Source of the DNA: Candidatus Zixiibacteriota bacterium
GTDB lineage: Bacteria; Zixibacteria; MSB-5A5; GN15; FEB-12
Length of the DNA: 5,194 nucleotides
Assembly (NCBI GenBank): GCA_003641405.1
Contig: QNAF01000200.1
Span: 1 to 5,194 of the forward strand
Reading direction: 5' to 3'
Part shown: positions 1 to 5,194 of the stretch, one piece after another
Layout of the letters: the number at the start of each line of letters is the position of its first letter
Position numbering within the stretch: position 1 is the stretch's first letter
Notes under the pieces: generated by a model
Seen by the model: only the letters and a program-made list of their open reading frames with translations
The model's database searches: none
Told to the model about the DNA's origin: nothing
Program-made: the position numbers and the translations under genes

Positions 1-4
1 CCAT

Positions 5-40
5 GAGATCTTCGGGCCCACCGGAGATCTCTTTTTCTTG
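5..40 (+). terminator. Intrinsic terminator of a plus-strand gene left of the window
   Basis: Bases 5-11 (GAGATCT) pair with 25-31 (AGATCTC). The stem continues inward through a T-G wobble (12/24) and three more pairs (13-15 with 21-23), leaving a five-base loop at 16-20. The stem of about 11 pairs is followed at once by TTTTTCTT (32-39), the layout of a Rho-independent terminator read on the plus strand. There is no matching A-rich tract on the left side, so it does not look bidirectional. It implies that a plus-strand gene ends just before base 1 and that nrdJ is transcribed separately. Confidence 0.75.
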
Positions 41-55
41 ATTCTAATTAGAATC
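40..55. repeat. Perfect 16-bp palindrome
   Basis: GATTCTAATTAGAATC is identical to its reverse complement over all 16 bases, with no spacer. It begins at the end of the terminator T-tract and lies about 285 bases before nrdJ. Short AT-centred perfect palindromes of this size are typical of binding sites for dimeric helix-turn-helix regulators, but no regulator gene is present here and the distance to nrdJ is large. It could equally be part of the neighbouring repeat cluster or the upstream gene's 3' end. The palindrome is seen directly; any regulatory role is inference. Confidence 0.45.
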
Positions 56-176
56 CCGACAGTTGCCAAGATACAAGGTCGGGTTCCGAACATTATCCCC
101 TTGAGTGAGAAACCCGACATCTTTCGAACCAAGACGTCGGGTTTCTCCCCACCTCCGGCGGGTTGGAACACCGACC
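51..176. repeat. Cluster of alternating inverted GTCGGGTTYC repeats
   Basis: A ten-base motif recurs in alternating orientation: GAATCCCGAC at 51-60 (minus sense, imperfect), GTCGGGTTCC at 78-87 (plus), GAAACCCGAC at 109-118 (minus), GTCGGGTTTC at 136-145 (plus), and a degenerate GGCGGGTTGG at 157-166. Steps between the first four copies are 27, 31 and 27 bases. A last short hairpin pairs 161-166 with 171-176 around the loop AACA. Alternating orientation means successive copies can pair into hairpins. This resembles REP-like or other small palindromic intergenic elements, but I cannot assign it to a named family. Confidence 0.6.
107..147. repeat. Strong hairpin, 12-bp perfect inverted repeat
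   Basis: GAGAAACCCGAC (107-118) is the exact reverse complement of GTCGGGTTTCTC (136-147). Inside, after one A/C mismatch (119/135), TCTT (120-123) pairs with AAGA (131-134), leaving a seven-base loop TCGAACC (124-130). The whole is a stem of 16 pairs with one mismatch. No T-tract follows on the plus strand (CCCACC comes next), and on the minus strand the bases after the stem are ACTCAAG, so it is not an ordinary terminator. It is the best-formed member of the repeat cluster and could be a REP-type element or a structured part of an RNA leader. Confidence 0.7.
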
Positions 177-340
177 TACAAGACTGAACCCAATCGGGCT
201 GACATCCATACTCCATATGTGATTGCGTGATTCGAAGCAAATGCTATCTTGAAGTAGAAACCGGTCGATATCTTGATTGACAGCCAACTGGAACCGGATT
301 GCCGCCAGAGTGTTAGAGAATGTGAGAAAGACATAAAACC
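177..340 (+). other. Upstream region and leader of nrdJ, no gene found
   Basis: With the repeat cluster to its left this completes the 340-base intergenic stretch before nrdJ. I see no convincing reading frame on either strand. The eight-base sequence TATCTTGA occurs twice, at 245-252 and 269-276, and GAAACCGG/GAACCGG occur at 257-264 and 292-298. The conserved core of a cobalamin riboswitch and the paired palindromic boxes bound by NrdR, both common before ribonucleotide reductase genes, are not recognisable by eye. Confidence 0.5.
223..250 (+). promoter_or_regulatory. Candidate sigma70-type promoter for nrdJ
   Basis: An extended -10 element, TGCTATCTT (242-250; hexamer TATCTT at 245-250), has a moderate -35 match, TTGCGT (223-228), 16 bases upstream. 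This would start transcription near 257 and give a leader of about 85 bases. The match is weak in the -35, and promoter consensus for this organism is unknown, so it is only the best candidate by eye. The cleaner TTGACA at 277-282 has no usable -10 at 16-18 bases. Confidence 0.25.
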
Positions 341-2614
341 ATGTGGAGCAGAGACGACATACCGCTTAGCGATAACGCCACCACTATCCTGGAAAGGCGT
401 TACCTGTCCAAAGATAAACAGGGGAGGGTGATCGAAACACCACGCGAGTTGTTCATCCGCGTGGCAAAGCATGTGGCTAAGGCTGATCGCAACTACGGCG
501 CTGACGACACGCAGGTGGATGAAACGGCATCGCGATTCTTCGAGGCTATGACATCTCTGGAATTCCTACCCAATTCGCCAACGCTTATGAACGCCGGGCG
601 GTTGATGGGGCAGCTTTCGGCATGTTTTGTCCTTCCGGTCGGCGACTCACTCGAAGAGATATTCGAGACGAGCAAGCACGCCGCGCTTATCCACCAGTCG
701 GGCGGTGGCACCGGTTTTTCGTTTTCGCGACTGCGCCCCCGCAACTCGCCGGTGGCGTCAACTTCCGGGGTGGCTTCGGGGCCGGTCTCGTTCATGAAAG
801 TCTACGACGCTGCCACAGATGCTATCAAGCAGGGGGGCACGCGGCGCGGCGCCAACATGGGCGTACTGCTGGTTGACCATCCGGACATTCTCGAATTCAT
901 CGCCTGCAAGAACGACCCCGGCGAAATCAACAATTTCAACTTATCGGTTGCAATCACCGATGATTTCATGTCGGCGGTTGAAACCGGCAAAAGTTATCCG
1001 CTGTTGAATCCTCATACGGGGAAAACGCATATCGTCGACGGCAAAGAAGTGCTCCTTGACGCTCGTGAGGTGTTTGACTTTATCGTAGAACATGCCTGGG
1101 CTACCGGTGAGCCGGGGATTATCTTCCTTGACCGCATGAATCAGCACAACTCCACGTACCCGCACGAGGTCATTGAAGCAACCAACCCATGCGGTGAACA
1201 GCCGCTGCCACCGTATGATTCCTGCAACCTGGGCTCGATCAACCTGGGACTATTCGTCAAGGAGCCTCTGCCGGATAACTACGCGAGGGTATCTGCAGCA
1301 GACGGTGTGGACTGGACCCGGCTGGGCGAGGTCGTGCGGCTGGGTGTTCATTTTCTGGACAATGTAATTGATCAGAACCGCTATCCCCTTCCCCAGATAG
1401 AAGAGCAAAGCCAGAAGAATCGTCGCATCGGGCTGGGAATCATGGGTTGGGCTGACATGTTGATCAAGCTCCGCCTGCCGTATGACAGTCCGGATGCGCT
1501 GACGCTGGCCGACCGTGTCATGGAGTTCGTCGACAGCGAGGCCAAAAGTCACTCTTCTGAGTTAGCCAAGAGTCGGGGAAGATTTCCCAACTGGGAGAAT
1601 TCAGTCTATGCCCGCGAAGGTGTTGCCATGCGCAATGCAGCCGTTACGACGATTGCCCCTACCGGGACGATTTCTATAATCGCCGGTTGTTCCTCAGGCA
1701 TTGAGCCATACTACTCACTGGTTTATGAACGCAATGTGCTCGATGGCACTCGGTTGCGCGAAGTCAACCCGCTCTTTGAGAAGGCAGTCCGCGAGTCTGG
1801 TTGTTATTCCGATGAGTTGGTCCAGAGAATCGCCTCACGTTGCTCCATAGCACAGGTTCAGGAGATTCCCGAATCCATCAGGGCGCTATTTGTTACCGCG
1901 GAAGACGTAAGTGCGGAAGATCACGTAAAAGCGCAGGCGGCGTTTCAGAAACACTGCGACGCTTCGGTATCAAAGACTATCAACCTGCCTCAATCAGCTA
2001 CGCGCGAGGATGTGAAGGCTGCGTATTCACTGGCGTATGAACTCGGCTGCAAAGGCGTCACCGTCTATCGGGATAACTCGCGGCCGAACCAGGTGCTCTC
2101 GGCAGCAACATCATCACGTTCAATAGATGGGAAAACTACCGTTGCAGAGACTAGGCGTTCCGCAGCCAAGCGGCCGCTTTTGCTGTCTGGTTTCACGGAG
2201 AAGATCCTTACAGGATATGGCAATCTGTACGTAACAGTTAATACACTTGATGGGCGACCATTTGAAGTGTTCGCGCAGATTGGCAAGTCCGGCTACACCA
2301 CCATGGCTGACTCGGAAGCTATCTGTCGGCTCATTTCGCTGGCGCTTCGTTCCGGTCTGCCGGTTGGCGCGGTTACTCGTCAGCTTCGCGGTATCGGCGG
2401 TTCCAGCCAGGTTTTTTCGGGAGGCGGCAAAGTGACATCGATTCCCGATGCCATCGCGCAAGTGCTTGAACGGCATTTCGGTGGCGACAAGCCTGACTCG
2501 GCTGATACGGAACCAGGCACGGAATCACGCGATATCTGCCCATCCTGTGGAGGTGCCATGAGATTCGAATCCGGCTGCTATTGTTGTATATCCTGCGGTT
2601 ATTCAACCTGTTGA
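341..2614 (+). CDS. nrdJ: Adenosylcobalamin-dependent (class II) ribonucleotide reductase, NrdJ
   Basis: A 757-residue cytoplasmic enzyme that reduces ribonucleotides to deoxyribonucleotides, using coenzyme B12 to form the active-site thiyl radical. The start is secure: an in-frame TGA at 323-325 closes the frame, and the first residues match the usual family opening (LERRYLSKD, then ETPRELFIRVAKHVA). Only a weak GAGAAAG ribosome site precedes it. Family landmarks: NSPTLMNAG (78-86), redox Cys95 in SACFVLP, QSGGGTG (119-125), QGGTRRGANMG (164-174), the catalytic NPCGE loop (Asn282, Cys284, Glu286), and Cys450 in the GCSSGIEP segment, the expected redox partner of Cys95. A TSCPD domain follows at about 611-715. 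The tail has Cys733/736, 746, 748, 749, 752 and 757, ending CGYSTC, as in family members that pass electrons through C-terminal cysteines. There is no N-terminal ATP-cone, so overall activity control by ATP/dATP is probably missing. It appears intact and is probably cotranscribed with the next gene. Confidence 0.97.
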   Translation: MWSRDDIPLSDNATTILERRYLSKDKQGRVIETPRELFIRVAKHVAKADRNYGADDTQVDETASRFFEAMTSLEFLPNSPTLMNAGRLMGQLSACFVLPVGDSLEEIFETSKHAALIHQSGGGTGFSFSRLRPRNSPVASTSGVASGPVSFMKVYDAATDAIKQGGTRRGANMGVLLVDHPDILEFIACKNDPGEINNFNLSVAITDDFMSAVETGKSYPLLNPHTGKTHIVDGKEVLLDAREVFDFIVEHAWATGEPGIIFLDRMNQHNSTYPHEVIEATNPCGEQPLPPYDSCNLGSINLGLFVKEPLPDNYARVSAADGVDWTRLGEVVRLGVHFLDNVIDQNRYPLPQIEEQSQKNRRIGLGIMGWADMLIKLRLPYDSPDALTLADRVMEFVDSEAKSHSSELAKSRGRFPNWENSVYAREGVAMRNAAVTTIAPTGTISIIAGCSSGIEPYYSLVYERNVLDGTRLREVNPLFEKAVRESGCYSDELVQRIASRCSIAQVQEIPESIRALFVTAEDVSAEDHVKAQAAFQKHCDASVSKTINLPQSATREDVKAAYSLAYELGCKGVTVYRDNSRPNQVLSAATSSRSIDGKTTVAETRRSAAKRPLLLSGFTEKILTGYGNLYVTVNTLDGRPFEVFAQIGKSGYTTMADSEAICRLISLALRSGLPVGAVTRQLRGIGGSSQVFSGGGKVTSIPDAIAQVLERHFGGDKPDSADTEPGTESRDICPSCGGAMRFESGCYCCISCGYSTC

Positions 2615-2635
2615 TTCTGCCGATACCGATAGGAT

Positions 2636-2644
2636 AAGGAGGAG
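2636..2644 (+). promoter_or_regulatory. Strong Shine-Dalgarno before the Roadblock-like gene
   Basis: AAGGAGGAG is a near-perfect ribosome binding site. It lies 11 bases before TTG 2656, 17 before ATG 2662 and only 1 before the out-of-frame ATG 2646. The spacing favours TTG 2656 or a nearby in-frame start for the 233-residue protein. The site in the short gap after nrdJ shows that the second gene has its own strong translation initiation within a shared transcript. Confidence 0.75.
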
Positions 2645-2655
2645 TATGTGCTTTT

Positions 2656-3357
2656 TTGCGCATGGTGATGGCTACATCTGATTTCATACCGGCTGGTCGG
2701 ACTTCACTCGTGAAGAATGGGCCCGTGGCACTTCAAGTGCAGACGGAGTATGCCTACCGACCTCAACCGAGGATTACGACTACTGTTCTGAACGAGGGAC
2801 AAGTTGTCTACAAGATCGAGCGTGGGTTGAAAAGGAAGATTGACTCGATTGAAGGGATGAACCGGATGGATTCGGTCATTCGGCAACAGCACGCCCAGGT
2901 TCTTGAGGTAATCAATGATAGTCAGGATTCGAGTTCTTTTCTGCCTGCCAAGCAGTCACCAAAGCAGGAGGAGACTCCAACACCGCAAGCACAGTCACCA
3001 GATTCGACTTCACCTCCTTCCCCGGAAAAGAGGATGGTAGAGCAACTGGCCGGTATTCCCGGTGTAAGCAGGGTATTCAGTTTGGATTGCGAGGGTAACT
3101 TCGTGGCACCAGGCACGTCAGAGGAATTCCGCAAATCCTTCTCTGCAATTTTCAAGAACCTGCACGAGGTCCTGTCGGTTTTCACAAAGATACATGGCTT
3201 TGGCCACAAACGGGAACGCGGTGTCTACGAAGTCGAGAATGATCGACTCTTCCTGGTATCAGCCGGAGACGAGTTCTATTTTCTGTATGTCGAGCGTCCA
3301 GCCCCGTCCGTATGTTACGAGGAAGTCATTAAGTCAACGCTTGATAACATGATCTGA
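2656..3357 (+). CDS. Uncharacterised protein with C-terminal Roadblock/LC7-like domain
   Basis: A 233-residue protein with no signal peptide or membrane segment, so probably cytoplasmic. I do not recognise a characterised homologue. Residues 25-87 form a compact N-terminal region (PRITTTVLNEGQVVYKIERG, then IRQQHAQVLEVI) that looks like a beta-hairpin followed by helix. Residues 88-125 are a Ser/Pro/Gln-rich, probably disordered linker. Residues 126-232 follow the Roadblock/LC7 pattern: a helix, GIPGVSRVFSLDCEGNFV (133-150), a long helix (about 155-181), two strands (GVYEVEND, then RLFLVSAGDEFYFLYVE) and a final helix. Proteins of that fold, such as MglB, are usually dimers that bind or regulate small Ras-like GTPases; whether this one does is inference. 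It starts 41 bases after nrdJ and so is probably in the same operon. The start is TTG 2656, with ATG 2662, GTG 2665 and ATG 2668 as alternatives. The fold call rests on pattern alone. Confidence 0.8.
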   Translation: MRMVMATSDFIPAGRTSLVKNGPVALQVQTEYAYRPQPRITTTVLNEGQVVYKIERGLKRKIDSIEGMNRMDSVIRQQHAQVLEVINDSQDSSSFLPAKQSPKQEETPTPQAQSPDSTSPPSPEKRMVEQLAGIPGVSRVFSLDCEGNFVAPGTSEEFRKSFSAIFKNLHEVLSVFTKIHGFGHKRERGVYEVENDRLFLVSAGDEFYFLYVERPAPSVCYEEVIKSTLDNMI

Positions 3358-3433
3358 TCTACGATTGGACGCTGCCTTCAGACCGTCCGGCATTTCACCT
3401 ACAGTCTCTCGATACCCAAACGCCAAGCGCCTC

Positions 3434-3468
3434 AATAAAAAAACCGCCCCGAAGGGCGGTTAAGTTTT
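3434..3468 (-). terminator. Intrinsic terminator, best on minus strand, possibly bidirectional
   Basis: AACCGCCC (3442-3449) pairs perfectly with GGGCGGTT (3454-3461). Read on the minus strand, the eight-pair stem carries a UUCG loop closed by C-G and runs directly into seven T's (complement of 3437-3443), a textbook terminator for transcripts arriving from the right. On the plus strand it is followed only by AAGTTTTGG, a weaker tail, but it may also stop the nrdJ operon transcript, which ends its coding 84 bases upstream. The minus-strand peptidase gene stops 318 bases before this stem, giving either a long 3' untranslated region or room for a separate small RNA. Confidence 0.88.
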
Positions 3469-3489
3469 GGAGAGAGGGTACATATTTGA

Positions 3490-3522
3490 AAAACCTCCAC
3501 TTACCTTACGGTAAAGGGTTTT
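3490..3522 (-). ncRNA. Structured RNA element with GUAA tetraloop, 3' UTR or small RNA
   Basis: On the minus strand an outer stem AAAACC/GGTTTT (3522-3517 with 3495-3490) encloses an inner hairpin, CTTTACC/GGTAAG with one bulged T (3516-3510 with 3505-3500), capped by GTAA, a GNRA-type tetraloop in RNA. On the plus strand the loop would be TTAC, so the minus strand is the likelier RNA. It lies about 30 bases before the minus-strand terminator, so both would be in one transcript. I cannot match it to a known RNA family, and it may simply be the 3' untranslated end of the peptidase message. Confidence 0.3.
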
Positions 3523-3779
3523 CACAGCCACTTCGTACCTTTTGTCTTCGCTACCTGCAGCGAGGCGGGGTCACGGCGTCAACGCAGTACAGAAGAAACG
3601 ACCTTCATTAGTGGATTGTTAGAAGTTTTCAAATGGAACCGCTCTCTCCTTACTTTTGACTCACATTTGAATATACAACACAACGTGGAATTATCACACA
3701 TATTTTTCTCAAATTCGTGGACCATAGACCAATCAGACTTACGCGCGATGTCGATCCGTGACAAATATCCCGCAGGCAA

Positions 3780-5194
3780 TTAATACGGGCCCTCGAATCT
3801 GGCGCCCATGCCGGGGCCGTAGAGAAGAGCGTTGACGATTAACTGCCGTGAGCCAAAGAAATAGGCGCGCATATGTGGGTTAGTCGCAAACAGGATGATC
3901 TGTCCTTCGCCCTTAGACTCCCGCGTTGCCCAGGCAGTATTGGCCCAGCGCTCTCGAGCCTCCGGCCAGAGCAGTCCGGATAATCGGATGTCGTTACCGT
4001 CTGCCAGCCGCGCCACTGCCTTGACCGGTGGGTTAGCCAGGAAAGCATGTCTGCTGTATACCATCACAGGCACGGATTCACCCAAACCAAATGACATCCA
4101 GTGCTCGGTGTCCAGCAGCGCATTCATTATCACTCCCTGCGGGGAGAACTTGCGTTGCCATTCATCGAGTTGTTTGGCGTCATCCAGACCTGGCTTGCCG
4201 GATTTCTCTTTGTCTTTCTTCTCATCTGGCACTTTCTCGGGATAGTACAGAGCAATAGTATCAACTTCCGGACTCTCCGCCTGTTTCTCCCGCGTTACTC
4301 CAAGTTCGTAATCGTCCAGCTTGTCCACTACCTGGCGCTTGATGCGTGCATTCGAGAACCCGCTTGTCGTGTCCGACGCCCAGACCGACGATTCGCCCGT
4401 GCAGATTAGCGTGCCACCGGCGCTGACCCAGTCCTTTATCAGTTTCCCGGCATTGCCCAGCCAGCGGTCGAGAGGACCCCAGCTCGCAGGAAGTATCAGC
4501 ACGTTGTACATATCGAGACGGGAGTCGTCCAGTTCAGCCACATTAATAAGAGAGTGGGGGATTTCCAGTTCCTGATCCAGCATGAACCAGAGTGATCCAA
4601 ATGCTGTATAGTCGATGCCGCTGCCCATAACGATGCCGACCTTGGGCTTTTGCAACAGTCGGTATGTCCCCGCTCCAAGCAGGGAGCCCTCCGAGGAATT
4701 GCCGGTATTGACACCAATAACGTCCAAGCCTATTTCGTCCGCCAACTGTCCAAGCAACTCCGGCATGCTCGGCTTGTTGCCGCGTACACGAATCACCAGT
4801 GCGCCTGGAGCAAAACTGCGACCTTCGATGGTGAACGGACGCTGGGATGCGTACATAATCACTTCTTCCTGGAACAAGCGTACCATCATCTGGTAGGTCT
4901 TCTCACCCACCATATCTATAATGTAGGCGAACCGTGCATCCATGTTGTGAACGACACCAGAGGACAGAGGGACTTTGGTAATGACTCCGGCATTTACATT
5001 GAAAGACGATGTTGTCCAGTAAGCGTCGATGTTGTACGCCAATGGTAATGACCATGCGGAAACTTCGTACATCTTGGTCTCACCATGCTTTTCAAGTTCA
5101 CGGCGTTCTTCCTTGAGGAACTCCAACTGAAGGCGAGGATCGAATTCAAGCAGAGCTTTCGCCAGGGCACCGCCCGGCTGTGCGGTGGAGATAA
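3780..5194 (-). CDS. M14-family zinc carboxypeptidase-like protein, C-terminal part
   Basis: The frame is open to the right edge, so the gene is cut; 470 codons are present. A TTG at 5126 could be mistaken for a start, but the residues before it (AQPGGALAKALLEFDPRL) belong to the same conserved segment. Numbering from the edge: a junction region follows with the family-like YEVSAWSLPLAYNIDAY (about 42-58), then a domain ending near residue 180, then a class I glutamine-amidotransferase-like fold at about 183-272 (KVGIVMGSG, then YNVLILPASWG, then GGTLICTGESS). The usual amidotransferase triad is not evident, as is common for such non-catalytic domains. A Lys/Glu/Asp-rich linker follows at about 319-337, then a C-terminal region (SGLLWPEARERWANTAWA, then FATNPHMRAYFFG). 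The zinc-binding HxxE and catalytic Glu of the peptidase domain would lie outside the window, so activity cannot be judged. Relatives are usually large exported proteins. It converges on the nrdJ operon and is probably unrelated to it. Confidence 0.85.
   Translation of the reverse strand, partial: ISTAQPGGALAKALLEFDPRLQLEFLKEERRELEKHGETKMYEVSAWSLPLAYNIDAYWTTSSFNVNAGVITKVPLSSGVVHNMDARFAYIIDMVGEKTYQMMVRLFQEEVIMYASQRPFTIEGRSFAPGALVIRVRGNKPSMPELLGQLADEIGLDVIGVNTGNSSEGSLLGAGTYRLLQKPKVGIVMGSGIDYTAFGSLWFMLDQELEIPHSLINVAELDDSRLDMYNVLILPASWGPLDRWLGNAGKLIKDWVSAGGTLICTGESSVWASDTTSGFSNARIKRQVVDKLDDYELGVTREKQAESPEVDTIALYYPEKVPDEKKDKEKSGKPGLDDAKQLDEWQRKFSPQGVIMNALLDTEHWMSFGLGESVPVMVYSRHAFLANPPVKAVARLADGNDIRLSGLLWPEARERWANTAWATRESKGEGQIILFATNPHMRAYFFGSRQLIVNALLYGPGMGARFEGPY

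Larger units (their letters stand above)
3358..3779. other. Convergent intergenic region, no confident gene
   Basis: This stretch of 422 bases lies between two converging genes. Its left part holds the terminator (3434-3468) and a tetraloop-capped hairpin (3490-3522), both of which look best on the minus strand. A further small stem pairs 3548-3552 with 3559-3563 around a six-base loop. From about 3600 to 3770 the sequence is visibly richer in A and T. The only open frame of note is a 66-codon minus-strand frame directly after the peptidase stop codon, which I do not accept as a gene. No tRNA, rRNA or CRISPR repeat is visible. Confidence 0.6.

Noticed and set aside
51..166. CRISPR array
   Set aside because: The repeats are about ten bases, alternate in orientation and are degenerate; CRISPR repeats are longer, nearly identical and in one orientation.
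277..282. Perfect TTGACA as a -35 element for nrdJ
   Set aside because: No acceptable -10 hexamer lies 16-18 bases downstream; the sequence there is GC-rich.
177..340. Cobalamin riboswitch or NrdR boxes controlling nrdJ
   Set aside because: Both are plausible for this gene, but I could not find the conserved B12-box core or paired NrdR palindromes. A covariance-model and motif scan would be decisive.
3579..3779. A 66-codon minus-strand frame directly after and in frame with the peptidase stop codon
   Set aside because: It would need a TTG start immediately after the TAA with no ribosome site, its composition is unremarkable, and the peptidase already ends at a natural family end. Chance openness or, less likely, readthrough explains it.
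4650..5048. A 132-codon plus-strand frame opposite the peptidase gene
   Set aside because: It is antisense to a clearly conserved coding sequence, and its translation shows no family-like pattern.
5124..5126. TTG as the start of the minus-strand gene
   Set aside because: The frame continues open to the window edge and the upstream residues fit the same protein, so the gene is truncated by the window rather than starting here.

Overview
The window looks like chromosomal DNA from a bacterium of moderate GC content. It holds two complete genes on the plus strand, a converging partial gene on the minus strand, and two intergenic regions of several hundred bases that carry most of the unexplained structure. 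The combination of a class II (B12-dependent) ribonucleotide reductase, a Roadblock-like protein and a large M14-type carboxypeptidase with a glutamine-amidotransferase-like domain would suit an uncultivated lineage of the FCB type, such as Zixibacteria or Gemmatimonadota. This is a guess from gene content only; the sequence has no rRNA or other taxonomic marker.

Layout. Positions 1-340 are intergenic. They begin with a plus-strand intrinsic terminator for a gene that must end just before the window, followed by a perfect 16-bp palindrome, then a cluster of alternating inverted copies of a GTCGGGTTYC motif that includes a strong hairpin, then a probable promoter and leader. Positions 341-2614 encode a complete adenosylcobalamin-dependent ribonucleotide reductase (NrdJ) with a TSCPD domain and a C-terminal cysteine cluster. 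After a 41-base gap with a strong Shine-Dalgarno sequence, 2656-3357 encode a 233-residue protein that I read as an uncharacterised N-terminal domain, a Ser/Pro/Gln-rich linker and a Roadblock/LC7-like domain. The two genes probably form one operon. Positions 3358-3779 are intergenic. They contain a terminator whose best orientation is minus and, next to it, a hairpin capped by a GNRA tetraloop on the minus strand. Positions 3780-5194 are the C-terminal 470 codons of a minus-strand M14-family carboxypeptidase-like protein whose catalytic domain lies beyond the right edge.

How the genes work together. NrdJ makes deoxyribonucleotides without needing or being harmed by oxygen, provided B12 is available. 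The downstream protein has no recognisable role in nucleotide metabolism; if the Roadblock reading is right it would be a small-GTPase partner or scaffold, and its tight coupling to nrdJ is the most interesting gene-level observation here. The peptidase gene converges on this operon and is probably unrelated. I did not find a clearly novel multi-gene system. The best candidates for new biology are the repeat cluster before nrdJ, the nrdJ-Roadblock pairing and the minus-strand structured RNA after the peptidase gene.
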